A stretch of DNA of 64,000 bases from assembly GCF_016901225.1 (NCBI RefSeq), contig NZ_JAFEUL010000001.1, positions 424,773 to 488,772 on the forward strand, written 5' to 3'. The translations under genes were made by a program, and so were the position numbers. The notes beneath the pieces were generated by a model. It ran no database searches, was not told where the DNA came from, and was given only the letters and a program-made list of their open reading frames with translations. The first letter of the stretch is position 1. Each line of letters begins with the position of its first letter. This stretch comes from Actibacterium sp. 188UL27-1. GTDB taxonomy: Bacteria > Pseudomonadota > Alphaproteobacteria > Rhodobacterales > Rhodobacteraceae. Below are positions 1 through 8,784 of this stretch, piece after piece.

Positions 1-1405
1 GCCCCTTTGCTTTCGCCAAGGGCTCCATCTCCGACTGCAGGGGGGTCAACACATCCATCAACGGCACGGGCGCCACGTCAAAGGACGCTTTTCCGGCCTC
101 CAACCGCGAGATATCCAGCAACGCGTCGATGATCTGTTCGACCGAGGATAGCGCGCTTTCGGCTTTGTGGATGATAGCTTTGTCGGCGGCGGTACGGGTC
201 GGCCCGTCCAATGCTGACACATAGAGCTTTGCCGCCGAGAGCGGTTGCAGCAGGTCGTGGCTGGCTGCTGCAACAAATCGGGATTTCGAGGCATTGGCGC
301 GTTCTGCCGCTGCCAGCGCGTCTTCCAGATCCAGTGTCCGGTCCAGAACGCGTTGCTCCAGCAATTCATTGGCATCGAAGAGCGCCCGGGCTGCCTCTCG
401 TTCAGCCGAGACATCGGTGAAGCTGATCACAAAGCCATGGTCGGGCATTTCCTGGCAAAAGACCGCTAGGGTCATGCTGTCACCGCTGCGGATTTCGAAC
501 GACAGAGGTGGACGGTCCGCGGTTTGTGCGATCCAGGCCACCAGGTCCTTGCGTGTGACGCCGCCTTCGAAGCGGATATCGTCGGACAGACGATCCAGCA
601 ATTGGTGGAAACCTGCCCCAATGCGGAACCGGGTTGCGGGCACGGACAGCAAGGTGCCCACCTTGCGATTCCAGCCCGCCAACCGGGCATTGCGGTCAAA
701 GATGCAGACGCCCTGATTCAGGTGATCCAGCGTGGCGCGCACCATCCGGGCCTGTTTGTCGATCAGTTTGCTGCGCTCTTCCCGCTCGATCCGCATGATA
801 TCGGTGATATCTGTCTGCAGGATCACGGTGCCACCATTGCCCGTGCGATGCTCGCTAACTTGCAGCCACCTGTCCCAGATCAGGCGCACGTTGAACATTA
901 CGCTTTTGTCGCGGTGCCGACTGATCCGCCTTTGGGCCCAATCGGACGGTCCTTGCCCGTCTGGCAGCGCCAGAAATCGACTTTCGCTGATGAGTTGGAC
1001 GTAATCGACAAAGCTGAGGCCGGGATGAAGTTCATCCGATACGTCCAGCATCTGCTGACAAAACCGGCTGTTTGACAGGACCAACGTATCGTCGGGGCTG
1101 AACAGGGCAAAACCTTCGCTCACGGCCTCTATCGCGTCGGTCAGATCGGTGCGGGCCTGTTCGGTCGCGGCATTGGCCTCGGCCAAGCGCGCATTGCTTT
1201 CATGGAGCAGGTCGAGCGTGCGCTCCAGATCGCGGGTGCGGGAGCGGACCTCATCCTCCAGCATCGCGGCACGTTCGAATTGGATGTAGGCTAGGCCGGA
1301 GCGGTCGGTATCCTGCTCGACCCGCCGCATCAGCGCAGCGCTAATCTGAAGGAGCTTTTCGTTTTGCCGCTCCAGGCTGTCCTCCGGATTGAGGATCGAC
1401 ATCAT
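1..1405 (-). CDS. PAS-containing sensor histidine kinase (C-terminus outside window)
   Basis: About 468 N-terminal codons are visible; the gene runs off the left edge. The protein opens with a coiled-coil-like region (about residues 5-90), then two PAS-like segments (about 95-210 and 225-345), then a dimerisation/phosphoacceptor box with FVAAASHDLLQPLSAAK, where His383 is the likely phosphorylated residue. This SHDL-QPL box is typical of the NahK/ErcS-type kinases; the ATPase domain and any receiver lie outside. No membrane segment is visible, so it is probably cytosolic. Its start (ATGATG) overlaps the TGA stop of the upstream FIST gene, which implies translational coupling. FIST protein, kinase and LuxR regulator beside a quinoprotein dehydrogenase resemble the Pseudomonas regulators of ethanol oxidation, so control of exaA is the likely role (inference). 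Confidence 0.85.
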   Translation of the reverse strand, partial: MMSILNPEDSLERQNEKLLQISAALMRRVEQDTDRSGLAYIQFERAAMLEDEVRSRTRDLERTLDLLHESNARLAEANAATEQARTDLTDAIEAVSEGFALFSPDDTLVLSNSRFCQQMLDVSDELHPGLSFVDYVQLISESRFLALPDGQGPSDWAQRRISRHRDKSVMFNVRLIWDRWLQVSEHRTGNGGTVILQTDITDIMRIEREERSKLIDKQARMVRATLDHLNQGVCIFDRNARLAGWNRKVGTLLSVPATRFRIGAGFHQLLDRLSDDIRFEGGVTRKDLVAWIAQTADRPPLSFEIRSGDSMTLAVFCQEMPDHGFVISFTDVSAEREAARALFDANELLEQRVLDRTLDLEDALAAAERANASKSRFVAAASHDLLQPLSAAKLYVSALDGPTRTAADKAIIHKAESALSSVEQIIDALLDISRLEAGKASFDVAPVPLMDVLTPLQSEMEPLAKAKG

Positions 1406-2583
1406 TTGGCGATGTCTTGATCTTGGGCCGGATAGATCGCGACACCGGTCATCGTGTGGTTCACATGCATCGCCCGGTATTGCTCGCCATAGGTCGAAAA
1501 GCCCACGACATTGTTGTCGGTCAGGATTTTCGAGATCTTGTGGGTCATCTGGCGTTGCCCGGCCTCCAGCCGCCGGAGCAGGCAGTCACATGCCAGCACC
1601 ATTGCCGGCGCAGTGCCTTGGGCCAAGGCGTTCAATTCTCGGTCGAGATGTTGATCCATCGCTTCGGGCTCGGCCAGTGTCAGGACGGCGCCTTCATCGA
1701 TGGCAGAGAAAAAAATCAACTCGCCCTCGCGGTTGACCCGCTGGATTGCGCGGACATGGTGACGCCCGCCAAGCCGCACCACCAGTGGATGGGCCGCAAA
1801 AGTGAACTGGTCCAGCTGTCCTGGATCCTTGCCGAGAATGCGCGCATATTCAGTTGCCGCAGGCTCTGCATTGATCTGTTGCACGACCCGGCGCGAGGGA
1901 TCGGCGCGCGTGACCACCATGCGCCGTTCGGTTGGGATCAGGTGATCGAGGCTGAACACCTTGATCGGGCAGGCGGTACGCACAAGGGTCAGAAGGGCTG
2001 CGTCTTGCAAGACGGCCTTTCCAAGTGCCAGGTGTGTCTTTTGAAAATCAGTCCCATCGCCTGCCGACCCGCCAAATAGCGGAACGGGGCCAAGGCCGGA
2101 TGCCAACATGGCGGTTAATTCATCTTCCCGCATCGACAGACCATCGATCATGAGAAAAGCGAATTCGTTGGAAAAACCCGGTGCTTGGGACGCCAGTGCA
2201 GAGCGGGCCTGCACCACGCGGTCGATCTGTGATTGGGGATCGAGGGTCGACAGGTCCCGGATATCGAGCGTGGTTGTCGCAAAACTGGCACTTGGCAAAG
2301 CAGTGGCCACGATCTGCCCGTCAGTATACCCATTCGCGCCAATCTCGCCCGCAGTGGTGCAGGCAATGACGGTCGCATGATCAAAGACCTCTGTCGCTTG
2401 TCGTGCGACATCATCGAAATCCGCCAGGGGGCTGACGAACAGGCAAACCAACGACAAATCACGTGACCCGAGCAAAGGTGCGAGGGCTGCGATTTGGGTT
2501 TCCCCGGTCACATCAACCTGCGCAGTGCGCGGCTGTCTATCGTTCTGAGCCTCCCGGGCAGACGGTGGGCTAGTTCCGTCCAC
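1402..2583 (-). CDS. FIST domain sensory protein
   Basis: A 393-residue protein from a GTG start. It has the FIST_N signature CTTAGEIG (residues 75-82), a second glycine motif FGGSAGDG (about 165) and a FIST_C half ending near residue 385. FIST domains are predicted to bind small ligands, perhaps amino acids or aromatic compounds. No signal peptide or membrane helix is seen, so it should act in the cytosol. It overlaps the kinase start by 4 bases (ATGA), so the two are made together, and the kinase may read the FIST ligand state. The start is the least certain part: GTG lies about 9 bases after a GGGA element and no ATG is in frame nearby. Confidence 0.85.
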   Translation of the reverse strand: MDGTSPPSAREAQNDRQPRTAQVDVTGETQIAALAPLLGSRDLSLVCLFVSPLADFDDVARQATEVFDHATVIACTTAGEIGANGYTDGQIVATALPSASFATTTLDIRDLSTLDPQSQIDRVVQARSALASQAPGFSNEFAFLMIDGLSMREDELTAMLASGLGPVPLFGGSAGDGTDFQKTHLALGKAVLQDAALLTLVRTACPIKVFSLDHLIPTERRMVVTRADPSRRVVQQINAEPAATEYARILGKDPGQLDQFTFAAHPLVVRLGGRHHVRAIQRVNREGELIFFSAIDEGAVLTLAEPEAMDQHLDRELNALAQGTAPAMVLACDCLLRRLEAGQRQMTHKISKILTDNNVVGFSTYGEQYRAMHVNHTMTGVAIYPAQDQDIAK

Positions 2584-2626
2584 GAGATATTCCCGATTAT
2601 ATTGTTATTGGCTGACGATATGTGGC

Positions 2627-3325
2627 CTAGACTGCGTTTGGCAAGACATTCCCGAAATGCGCTTCTTGGGCAATGAGCACGGCCTGGGTGCGACTATGGA
2701 CGCCAAGCTTGCGCATTATGGCGGTTACATGGGCCTTTACAGTGGTTTCCGCGATCGAAAGATCATAGGCGATTTGCTTGTTCAGCTTGCCTTCACAGAT
2801 CAGCTGCAGAATGCGGGCCTGCTGGTTGGTGAGGGTCGACAGTCGGTTCAATGCCTCGTCCCGGGCATTGCTGTTATCCGAATCTGTCGCTACCTCGACA
2901 AAGCCGTCAGGGGTATAGGTCCCACCGCTGAGGATGGCATGGATCGCCTCGCCGAAAACCTCACGCTGACTGTGCTTGGGCACGAAACCGGCCGCACCGG
3001 CGCGCAGCGTGTGTGTGATCATGCGATTATCCGCCATGGAGGACACGACCACGACCGGCACGCCCGGTGCTGCTGTTTTCAGGCGGATCAGACCATCGAG
3101 CCCGTTCACGTCCGGCAGGTTCAAGTCCAGCACGATCAAGGCGGGGTTGCTGCCATTGTGAATTTTATCCAGCGCGGCACCCAGCCGATCAGCCGTATCG
3201 ATGTCACTGAAGGATGCCACCGATTTGAGTGTCAAGGACAGGGCATCGCAAAACAGCGGATGATCGTCGATGACAAGGGCGCGGTCCGGTACGGCGTTCG
3301 ATAGGGAAGAAATGGCAGGCGTCAT
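2627..3325 (-). CDS. NarL/LuxR-family response regulator
   Basis: A 232-residue response regulator. The receiver has the acidic pair Asp20-Asp21, phosphoacceptor Asp67 in IVLDLNLPD and the conserved Lys117 in FVPKHS. A LuxR-type helix-turn-helix covers about 163-228 (LTNQQARILQLICEGKLNKQ... TTVKAHVTAIMRKL). The ATG has GGAG 7 bases upstream. It lies between the FIST/kinase pair and exaA, all on the same strand, and is most simply the partner of that kinase and an activator of the PQQ-alcohol dehydrogenase genes, like ErbR/AgmR or PedR of pseudomonads (inference from context and family). Confidence 0.9.
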   Translation of the reverse strand: MTPAISSLSNAVPDRALVIDDHPLFCDALSLTLKSVASFSDIDTADRLGAALDKIHNGSNPALIVLDLNLPDVNGLDGLIRLKTAAPGVPVVVVSSMADNRMITHTLRAGAAGFVPKHSQREVFGEAIHAILSGGTYTPDGFVEVATDSDNSNARDEALNRLSTLTNQQARILQLICEGKLNKQIAYDLSIAETTVKAHVTAIMRKLGVHSRTQAVLIAQEAHFGNVLPNAV

Positions 3326-3461
3326 GAATGCTCCGATCTAAAATTCAGCCTAACGGGGCAGGTGGGGCAGCGTCATTAGCCAAATGGTCTTAGGTCTGGT
3401 GGAATTATCAAACAGCGCGTGCCGGGGGCCCGCATTACATTCCGCGCATCCTGCGCCGGGG

Positions 3462-3488
3462 GTTTCGGATCAAAAGATGATCCGAAAC
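3462..3488. repeat. Perfect 10-bp inverted repeat (hairpin)
   Basis: GTTTCGGATC and GATCCGAAAC face each other over a 7-base loop, followed on the plus strand by TTTT. It sits in the 328-base gap between the response regulator start and the exaA terminator. No plus-strand gene ends here, so it is either a terminator-shaped orphan or a dispersed genomic palindrome. Apart from this hairpin, the exaA terminator and a GGTCTTA site at 3386-3392, I see nothing in the gap. Confidence 0.6.
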
Positions 3489-3600
3489 TTTTGGGTCATT
3501 TCGCTGTGCCGACGTCAATTCCCCAGATCTGCCGATGCTCGGCGGCATCGGCTTCATGTTGATCCATGTCATAGCTCATACCGTTGAGGGCTGAACAATG

Positions 3601-3633
3601 AAAAAGGGCGCGCCTGATCTGGCACGCCCTTTC
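3601..3633 (-). terminator. Rho-independent terminator of exaA
   Basis: On the minus strand AAAGGGCGTGCC pairs with GGCGCGCCCTTT (one wobble) across the loop AGATCA and runs into a T tract. It lies 21 bases after the exaA stop codon, so it should end the dehydrogenase transcript before the regulator gene. Confidence 0.85.
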
Positions 3634-3653
3634 TGATTGAATGTGTGGCTGAG

Positions 3654-5417
3654 TCAGTTGGCAGAGGCCAACTGCTTTGGCAGTTTGAACGTCCAGAGCA
3701 GGCCACCTTGGTTCAGGTAGTTCACCTTGGAGGCCACTTCGCCGCCCCAGAGCGGCACAGCGCCACCCCAGCCAGAGATGACGGAAACATATTGCTCGCC
3801 ATCCTGCTCCCATGTGACGGGCTGACCGACGATGCCGGAGCCGGTCTGGAAGGACCAAAGCTCTTCACCCGTTTCGTCGTCAAAGGCGATGAACTTGCCT
3901 TCGGGCGTGCCGGTGAACACCAATCCACCTGCGGTTGTCATCACGCCACCCCAAAGTGGGGCGTCGTTCTTGAACTCCCACTTTGTTTCGCCGGTATCGG
4001 GGTCGATGGCCTTGAGGCTGCCGATATGGTCTTCGTAGTTAGGCTTGATGGTAAAGCCCGCTCCCAGATAGGCAGCCCCTTTTTTATAGGTGATGGGCTC
4101 GTTCCAGATGTCCATGCCCCATTCGTTGGAGGGCACGTAGAAGTTGCCGGTTTTCTGGCTGAACGCCATGGGCATCCAGTTCTTGCCACCCAGGAAAGAG
4201 GGCGAGGCAAAGATCACTTCACCCTTCTTGCCATCAGCTGCGGCAGATGGATCGCCGGGACGGTTGGCTTCGTTAAAGATCGGGCGACCATTTTCATCGA
4301 TGCCTTCGGCCCAGCTGATATCCTTGACGAAGGGAACAGCCGAGATGAATGCGCCATCCTCACGATTGAGCACGTAGAAATAACCATTCCGGTCAGCAGT
4401 GGCCCACCGCTTGTTGCCCTCGCGGTCGGTATAGGCGACGACCTCGTTCACGCCGTCATAATCCCAGCCTTCGCGCGGTGTGGTCTGGAAATGCCACTTG
4501 ATCTCACCCGTGGCGGGATCGATGCCGATGCGGCTGGCAGCATAGAGATTGTCGCCCGTACCATCGTTGTTCTGGCCTGCATCGCGCAACCAGCTGTTCC
4601 AAGGTGCGGGGTTGCCAGCACCAAAGACCAGAGTGTCCGTTTCGATATCGTAGGATCCACCCAGCCAAGTGGCGCCACCGCCGGTTTTCCACATATCGCC
4701 GGGCCAGGTGGCGTTCAACTCACCCGTCATGGTGCTTTCTTCGCCGTTCAGCGTACCCATGTGACCTTCGATCACGGGGCGGGTCCATACCATCTCACCC
4801 GTTGCCGCGTCGCGCGCCTGCACTTCGCCGACGATCCCAAACTCACCGCCAGAATTGCCGGTTATGATAAGGCCGTTCACGACCAGCGGTGCGGCGGTGT
4901 AGCTGTAACCGGCCTTGTAATCGGCAATCTTCTTGCGCCAAACCACATCGCCAGTATCCTTGTTCAAGGCGACGATCCGTGCGTCCAGGGTGCCGAAGTA
5001 GACGTTGTCGCCATAGATCGCAGCGCCGCGGTTGACCACGTCACAGCAGGGCAGGATACCTTCGGGCAAGCGCGCATCATACTGCCAAATCTCTTGCCCG
5101 GTCTTCACGTCGATGGCGTAAAGGCGGCTGTAAGATCCGGTGATATACATTATCCCGTCATGGATCAGTGGCTGCGTTTCCTGGCCGCGTTGTTTCTCTC
5201 CACCCAGGCTGAAGGCCCATGCGGGAACCAGGTTTTCAACGTTTTCCTTGTTCAGCGTGTCGAGCGGGCTGTACCGTTGAAGATGGCGGCCCATCCCATT
5301 GGTCAGGATATCGCCGGGCGTGGCCTGGTCATTGGCCAGATCTTCCTCGGTCACCTCGGCGTAGGCGGCTGTTGTTGCCAGTACCGTCGCCGTTACGGCA
5401 GCTATGAAGCGGTTCAT
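3654..5417 (-). CDS. exaA: PQQ-dependent alcohol dehydrogenase, ExaA/PedH type
   Basis: A 587-residue periplasmic quinoprotein that oxidises primary alcohols and passes electrons to a c-type cytochrome. A Sec signal peptide ends at AAYA (about residue 20). Beta-propeller tryptophan-docking repeats run throughout (for example [16 protein letters not shown]). The vicinal disulfide Cys124-Cys125 is present. Metal ligands by family pattern are Glu192, Asn269 and catalytic Asp319; Asp321 two residues on (WDYDG) is the extra acidic ligand linked to lanthanide-dependent enzymes. The start was chosen at an ATG with GGGAGGAG upstream and followed at once by the signal peptide; the open frame extends further. 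The gene has its own terminator and a divergent regulatory region. The Ca versus lanthanide assignment is inference. Confidence 0.93.
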   Translation of the reverse strand: MNRFIAAVTATVLATTAAYAEVTEEDLANDQATPGDILTNGMGRHLQRYSPLDTLNKENVENLVPAWAFSLGGEKQRGQETQPLIHDGIMYITGSYSRLYAIDVKTGQEIWQYDARLPEGILPCCDVVNRGAAIYGDNVYFGTLDARIVALNKDTGDVVWRKKIADYKAGYSYTAAPLVVNGLIITGNSGGEFGIVGEVQARDAATGEMVWTRPVIEGHMGTLNGEESTMTGELNATWPGDMWKTGGGATWLGGSYDIETDTLVFGAGNPAPWNSWLRDAGQNNDGTGDNLYAASRIGIDPATGEIKWHFQTTPREGWDYDGVNEVVAYTDREGNKRWATADRNGYFYVLNREDGAFISAVPFVKDISWAEGIDENGRPIFNEANRPGDPSAAADGKKGEVIFASPSFLGGKNWMPMAFSQKTGNFYVPSNEWGMDIWNEPITYKKGAAYLGAGFTIKPNYEDHIGSLKAIDPDTGETKWEFKNDAPLWGGVMTTAGGLVFTGTPEGKFIAFDDETGEELWSFQTGSGIVGQPVTWEQDGEQYVSVISGWGGAVPLWGGEVASKVNYLNQGGLLWTFKLPKQLASAN

Positions 5418-5504
5418 TGGGCTCCTCCCTTTACCAATGCACAAATAGCCTGCGTGTGAATACAGGCCCTCCCACACCAATAGAGAGAGGCTGTGTAATC
5501 AGGG

Positions 5505-5568
5505 AAATGCCACATTGGTCGTAAGACCCCAGGGCTCTTGACAGGCTGCGGCCCTGACTGTGGCATTT
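5505..5568. promoter_or_regulatory. Nested palindromic operator between exaA and the desaturase operon
   Basis: Two perfect 10-bp arms, AAATGCCACA (5505-5514) and TGTGGCATTT (5559-5568), are centred 54 bp apart, about five helical turns. Inside lie GGTC-GTAA-GACC (5517-5528) and the arms CAGGGC (5530-5535) / GCCCTG (5551-5556). The element fills the core of the divergent intergenic region and is a strong candidate for the binding site of the neighbouring LuxR-type regulator. The symmetry is seen directly; the regulator is inferred. Confidence 0.65.
5538..5566 (+). promoter_or_regulatory. Putative sigma-70 promoter of the 5594-8784 operon
   Basis: TTGACA at 5538-5543 is followed 17 bases later by TGGCAT (5561-5566), a weak -10 lying inside the right arm of the palindrome. 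A transcript would start near 5573, just ahead of the GGAGG at 5581. The weak -10 fits a promoter that needs an activator. Confidence 0.45.
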
Positions 5569-5593
5569 GCCGATGAGAGAGGAGGGTCAAGGG

Positions 5594-6118
5594 ATGAGAT
5601 GGACCGCGTGGACGGTGTCCCTTGGTCTGGCGGGGGCGGCCTGGGCCGAGGACAGTCGCGGTGTTTGGCTGGAGGCGGAAGACGGGGGCCGCATCCGCAT
5701 CGCTACTTTGCATGACACGGGCCAGACCTACCGGGTCGAAATGGCCAGGGCGCCGTTTGTGGATCATTTCCTATCGATGCGCCCGTTCAAACGCCTGGAA
5801 GGGCCCCAGACCCATTGGTGCCACGTCCCCTATCCCTATGACCAGGTTTGCATATCGCCCGAGGTCGATCCGACCGATCTGAAATATGAGTTTCTGTTTC
5901 TTTGGAAAGGTGCGACGGAATACGGGATCAACATGTGGAATGGGGTATATTATAAGTTGGAGAAGGCAGACCAGGGGTGGGTGGGCATGCTGCACGAGAT
6001 GAATATGGATCTGCTGTCGGCCCCTCCGCCGGTTGGCATGACACACCCGTTTGATACAGCCAATCTGGAACCGGGTGATCCGGCGCGCTTCTGGCTGCCC
6101 CGTCTGGTCATTGAATAA
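5594..6118 (+). CDS. Small exported protein of unknown function, first gene of the desaturase operon
   Basis: A 174-residue protein with a short Sec signal (MRWTAWTVSLGLAGAAWAED, cleavage near 18). The mature part is rich in aromatic residues, with two cysteines (in HWCHVPYPYDQVC) that could form a disulfide, and no membrane helix after the signal. I do not recognise the family. The start was chosen at the ATG after GGAGGG; an upstream in-frame ATG at 5567 has no signal sequence. Its TAA is followed directly by the ATG of the desaturase, so the two are cotranscribed and probably coupled. By context it works in the periplasm with the alcohol oxidation system. Confidence 0.75.
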   Translation: MRWTAWTVSLGLAGAAWAEDSRGVWLEAEDGGRIRIATLHDTGQTYRVEMARAPFVDHFLSMRPFKRLEGPQTHWCHVPYPYDQVCISPEVDPTDLKYEFLFLWKGATEYGINMWNGVYYKLEKADQGWVGMLHEMNMDLLSAPPPVGMTHPFDTANLEPGDPARFWLPRLVIE

Positions 6119-7015
6119 ATGGATCATTGGGACCTGATCGCCGGAATGTCTGCGCAGGATCGTGCAGCCCTGACCAGACGCCGCAATGCACCTGGTCTGT
6201 GGCACCTGGCAGGCCATCTGACGTTGATCGCCGCGACGGGCACCTGGATCGCGGCGGGTTGGCCGTTTTGGGGAGCGGTGCTGCCGGTGCATGGCATCTT
6301 TCTGGTGTTCCTATTCACCCTGACCCATGAAACGACCCACAAGACGCCATTTGCCACCCCTTGGCTGAACGAATGGGTCGGGCGCGCCTGCGGTTTCGTG
6401 CTGCTGATCCCATTTGAATGGTTTCGCTATTTCCACCTGGCCCATCACCGCCATACCAACATACCCGGCAAGGACCCCGAGCTTGAGGGTGGTGGCTTGC
6501 CTGGCACCCGCCGCGCCTATTGGTGGAGGGTCTCGGGCCTCCCTTACTGGTTTCGCGTTATCCGGCAGATCGCCGCGCTGGTAAGAGGGCAGGGGATGGC
6601 GGACTATATTCCCAACGCCGCGCGCCCGCTGATCGTGCGGGAAGCACGGACCATGCTTGCGATCTATGCGTTGGCCGTCGGCAGCCTTGCCATCTCTCCC
6701 GCCCTGTTCTGGCTGTGGATCCTGCCCGTGGTTCTGGGTCAACCAGCCCTGCGGCTCTACCTGATGGCTGAACATGGCCGCTGCGCCTTCGTGGCCGACA
6801 TCCTGGACAATACCCGCACCACATTCACCAACCGGATCGTGCGGTTCCTGGCATGGAACATGCCGTATCATACCGAACATCACACCCTGCCCAACGTCCC
6901 CTTCCATGCGCTGCCCCGCCTGCACCGGATCATGGCACCACACCTGAAGCATACCGCGCCGGGGTATCGATGGTTCAACTGGCGCCTGCTACGGGATCTG
7001 CCGCCGGCGCCCTGA
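6119..7015 (+). CDS. Membrane fatty acid desaturase / hydroxylase family protein
   Basis: A 298-residue integral membrane di-iron enzyme. The three histidine boxes are present: His70-ETTH74, a second HLAHHRH box (His106 to His112) and a third HTEHH at 251-255. Hydrophobic segments lie near 30-66, 88-100 and 175-205. The family introduces double bonds or hydroxyl groups into acyl chains or carotenoids; the substrate here is not evident. It starts immediately after the stop of the exported-protein gene and is followed by a binding protein and ATPase. A desaturase in a PQQ-dehydrogenase locus suggests membrane adjustment to alcohol stress or processing of a hydrophobic substrate, but that is inference. 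Confidence 0.88.
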   Translation: MDHWDLIAGMSAQDRAALTRRRNAPGLWHLAGHLTLIAATGTWIAAGWPFWGAVLPVHGIFLVFLFTLTHETTHKTPFATPWLNEWVGRACGFVLLIPFEWFRYFHLAHHRHTNIPGKDPELEGGGLPGTRRAYWWRVSGLPYWFRVIRQIAALVRGQGMADYIPNAARPLIVREARTMLAIYALAVGSLAISPALFWLWILPVVLGQPALRLYLMAEHGRCAFVADILDNTRTTFTNRIVRFLAWNMPYHTEHHTLPNVPFHALPRLHRIMAPHLKHTAPGYRWFNWRLLRDLPPAP

Positions 7016-7085
7016 TTTCGGCCTTTGGTCGCATATCGGCTGTTGCGGGCGGCGATTACCTTGCGCGCAACAGGGAGGAGACACC

Positions 7086-8057
7086 ATGTTTTACAGGGTG
7101 ATAGGTGGGGCGGTTCTGGCCGCGGCCCTTAGTGTCAGCGCGGCGCTGGCGGAAACACCGGTTCTGCGCGCCGCGGTTTTGAAATTCGGCACCGTCAATT
7201 GGGAGCTTGATACGATCCAGTACCACGGCCTGGACGCGGCCAACGGATTCACGCTTGATGTGCAGGGCATGGCGGGTGGATCAGCCGCTAAGGTTGCCTT
7301 CCAGGGTGGAGAGGCCGATGTCATCGTGTCCGATTGGCTTTGGGTGGCGCGGCAGCGGGCGGCGGGCAAAGATTACGTCTTTATCCCTTATTCCAAGGCC
7401 GTAGGCGGCGTTATGGTACCCGAAGACAGCACAGCGCGAAGCTTGGCCGATCTCAAGGATGCCAAAATCGGCATTGCCGGTGGGCCACTCGATAAAAGCT
7501 GGTTGATCCTGCAGGCCTATGCTCAACAGGAATACGATTTGGATCTGGCGGGCGAGACCGAGCAGGTCTTTGGCGCGCCGCCTTTGATCTTTAAGACAGC
7601 CCTGGGCGGTGACCTGGGCGGCGCCATCAACTACTGGCACTTCATGGCCAAGATGGAGGCGGGTGGCATGCGCAAGCTGGTTGATGTCAGCGTTGCCTCT
7701 ACCGCCTTGGGGCTGGATCCCGAAACGCCTTTGCTGGGCTATGTCGTCTCAGGTGAATTGCTGCGCGACAATCCGGATCTGGTCCAGGGTCTGGCCCGTG
7801 CCTCCCGCGCGGCCAAGGATATGCTGGCCACCGATGACAACGAATGGGACCGCCTGCGCCCGCGCATGAATGCCAAGACAGATGCGCAATTCGCGGCGCT
7901 GAAATCAGGGTTCCGCGCCGGTATCCCGACCGAGGGCCCGGTCGATGAAGCCGCTGCCGACAAGATGCTCAAGCTGATGGTCGAACTGGGCGGGCCTGAT
8001 CTGCTGGGTAAAGCGACTGAATTGCCCGATGGTGTCTTTGTGCAACCTGGCAGTTGA
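7086..8057 (+). CDS. NMT1/SsuA-type ABC transporter substrate-binding protein
   Basis: A 323-residue periplasmic protein with a Sec signal (cleavage after ALAE, about residue 23). The fold markers are those of the NMT1/THI5/SsuA group: KFGTVNWELDTIQYHGLD near the N-terminus, GGEADVIVSDWLW (about 74) and ADLKDAKIGIAGGPLDKSW (about 121). A GGAGGAG element precedes the ATG. The following gene is the matching type of ATPase, but no inner-membrane permease gene lies beside it. Ligand unknown; an alcohol-derived or cofactor-related compound is possible from context. Confidence 0.87.
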   Translation: MFYRVIGGAVLAAALSVSAALAETPVLRAAVLKFGTVNWELDTIQYHGLDAANGFTLDVQGMAGGSAAKVAFQGGEADVIVSDWLWVARQRAAGKDYVFIPYSKAVGGVMVPEDSTARSLADLKDAKIGIAGGPLDKSWLILQAYAQQEYDLDLAGETEQVFGAPPLIFKTALGGDLGGAINYWHFMAKMEAGGMRKLVDVSVASTALGLDPETPLLGYVVSGELLRDNPDLVQGLARASRAAKDMLATDDNEWDRLRPRMNAKTDAQFAALKSGFRAGIPTEGPVDEAAADKMLKLMVELGGPDLLGKATELPDGVFVQPGS

Positions 8058-8064
8058 TGCGCCG

Positions 8065-8784
8065 ATGACGGTTCTGCGATTGGCCGAAGACAGCGATGAC
8101 GGTGCCGGGGCGGGCCGGCCCGCACAGCCGGTTCTTCGGTTGGACCTTCGATCGTTGCGGTTGGGCAAGCGGGATGTCCTGGGCCCGATCTCGCTGGAGG
8201 TGCGACCTGCTGAAACCGTTGTTCTGACAGGGCCATCGGGTATCGGAAAAACATCGTTGTTGCGGGTTGTGGCCGGGCTGCAGACGCAATTTGATGGCGT
8301 CTGTCAGGCACCCGACCGGCTGTCGATGGTGTTTCAGGAACCCACGCTTTTGCCTTGGCGGTCGGCGCTGAATAATCTGACCCTGACAACGGGTATCTCT
8401 GCCAGCACTGCGGTGCTGGCGCTGAATGATGTGGGCCTAGCCGACCACGCGGATGCCTATCCCGGGGCATTGTCCCTGGGGCAGCAGCGGCGCCTTGCCC
8501 TGGCCCGCGCCTTTGCCGGAGCGCCGGATCTGCTTTTGATGGATGAACCTTTCGTCTCGCTCGACCCCGATCTGGTGGAGGAGATGATGGCGTTGTTCGC
8601 GCGCCTGCGCGCGGCCCGTCAGGTGGCCACGTTGATGGTCACCCATTCGGCAGATGAAGCAAAGATGCTTGCCTCCCGTATTGTCGAACTGGGCGGATCG
8701 CCGGCCCGGATCATGTCAGACCGTCAGAATAACGGCGCGTATTTCCAATTGTCGGCGTCGGGCGTGACCTCATCCAAATCATAA
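8065..8784 (+). CDS. ABC transporter ATP-binding protein (importer type)
   Basis: A 239-residue nucleotide-binding subunit. Walker A is GPSGIGKTS, the Q-loop is VFQEPTLLPW, Walker B is LLLMDEP and the H-loop is VTHS. The signature is LSLGQ rather than the usual LSGGQ. The ATG lies 8 bases after the stop of the binding-protein gene with no clear Shine-Dalgarno, so translation may depend on coupling. The usual third component, a permease, is missing from this operon. The 3' end overlaps the convergent Sel1 gene by 61 bases. Confidence 0.88.
   Translation: MTVLRLAEDSDDGAGAGRPAQPVLRLDLRSLRLGKRDVLGPISLEVRPAETVVLTGPSGIGKTSLLRVVAGLQTQFDGVCQAPDRLSMVFQEPTLLPWRSALNNLTLTTGISASTAVLALNDVGLADHADAYPGALSLGQQRRLALARAFAGAPDLLLMDEPFVSLDPDLVEEMMALFARLRAARQVATLMVTHSADEAKMLASRIVELGGSPARIMSDRQNNGAYFQLSASGVTSSKS

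Noticed and set aside
3645-5459. 604-codon open frame on the plus strand opposite exaA
   Set aside because: It mirrors a certain PQQ dehydrogenase; long antisense frames are expected at this GC content. Its translation shows no family motif.
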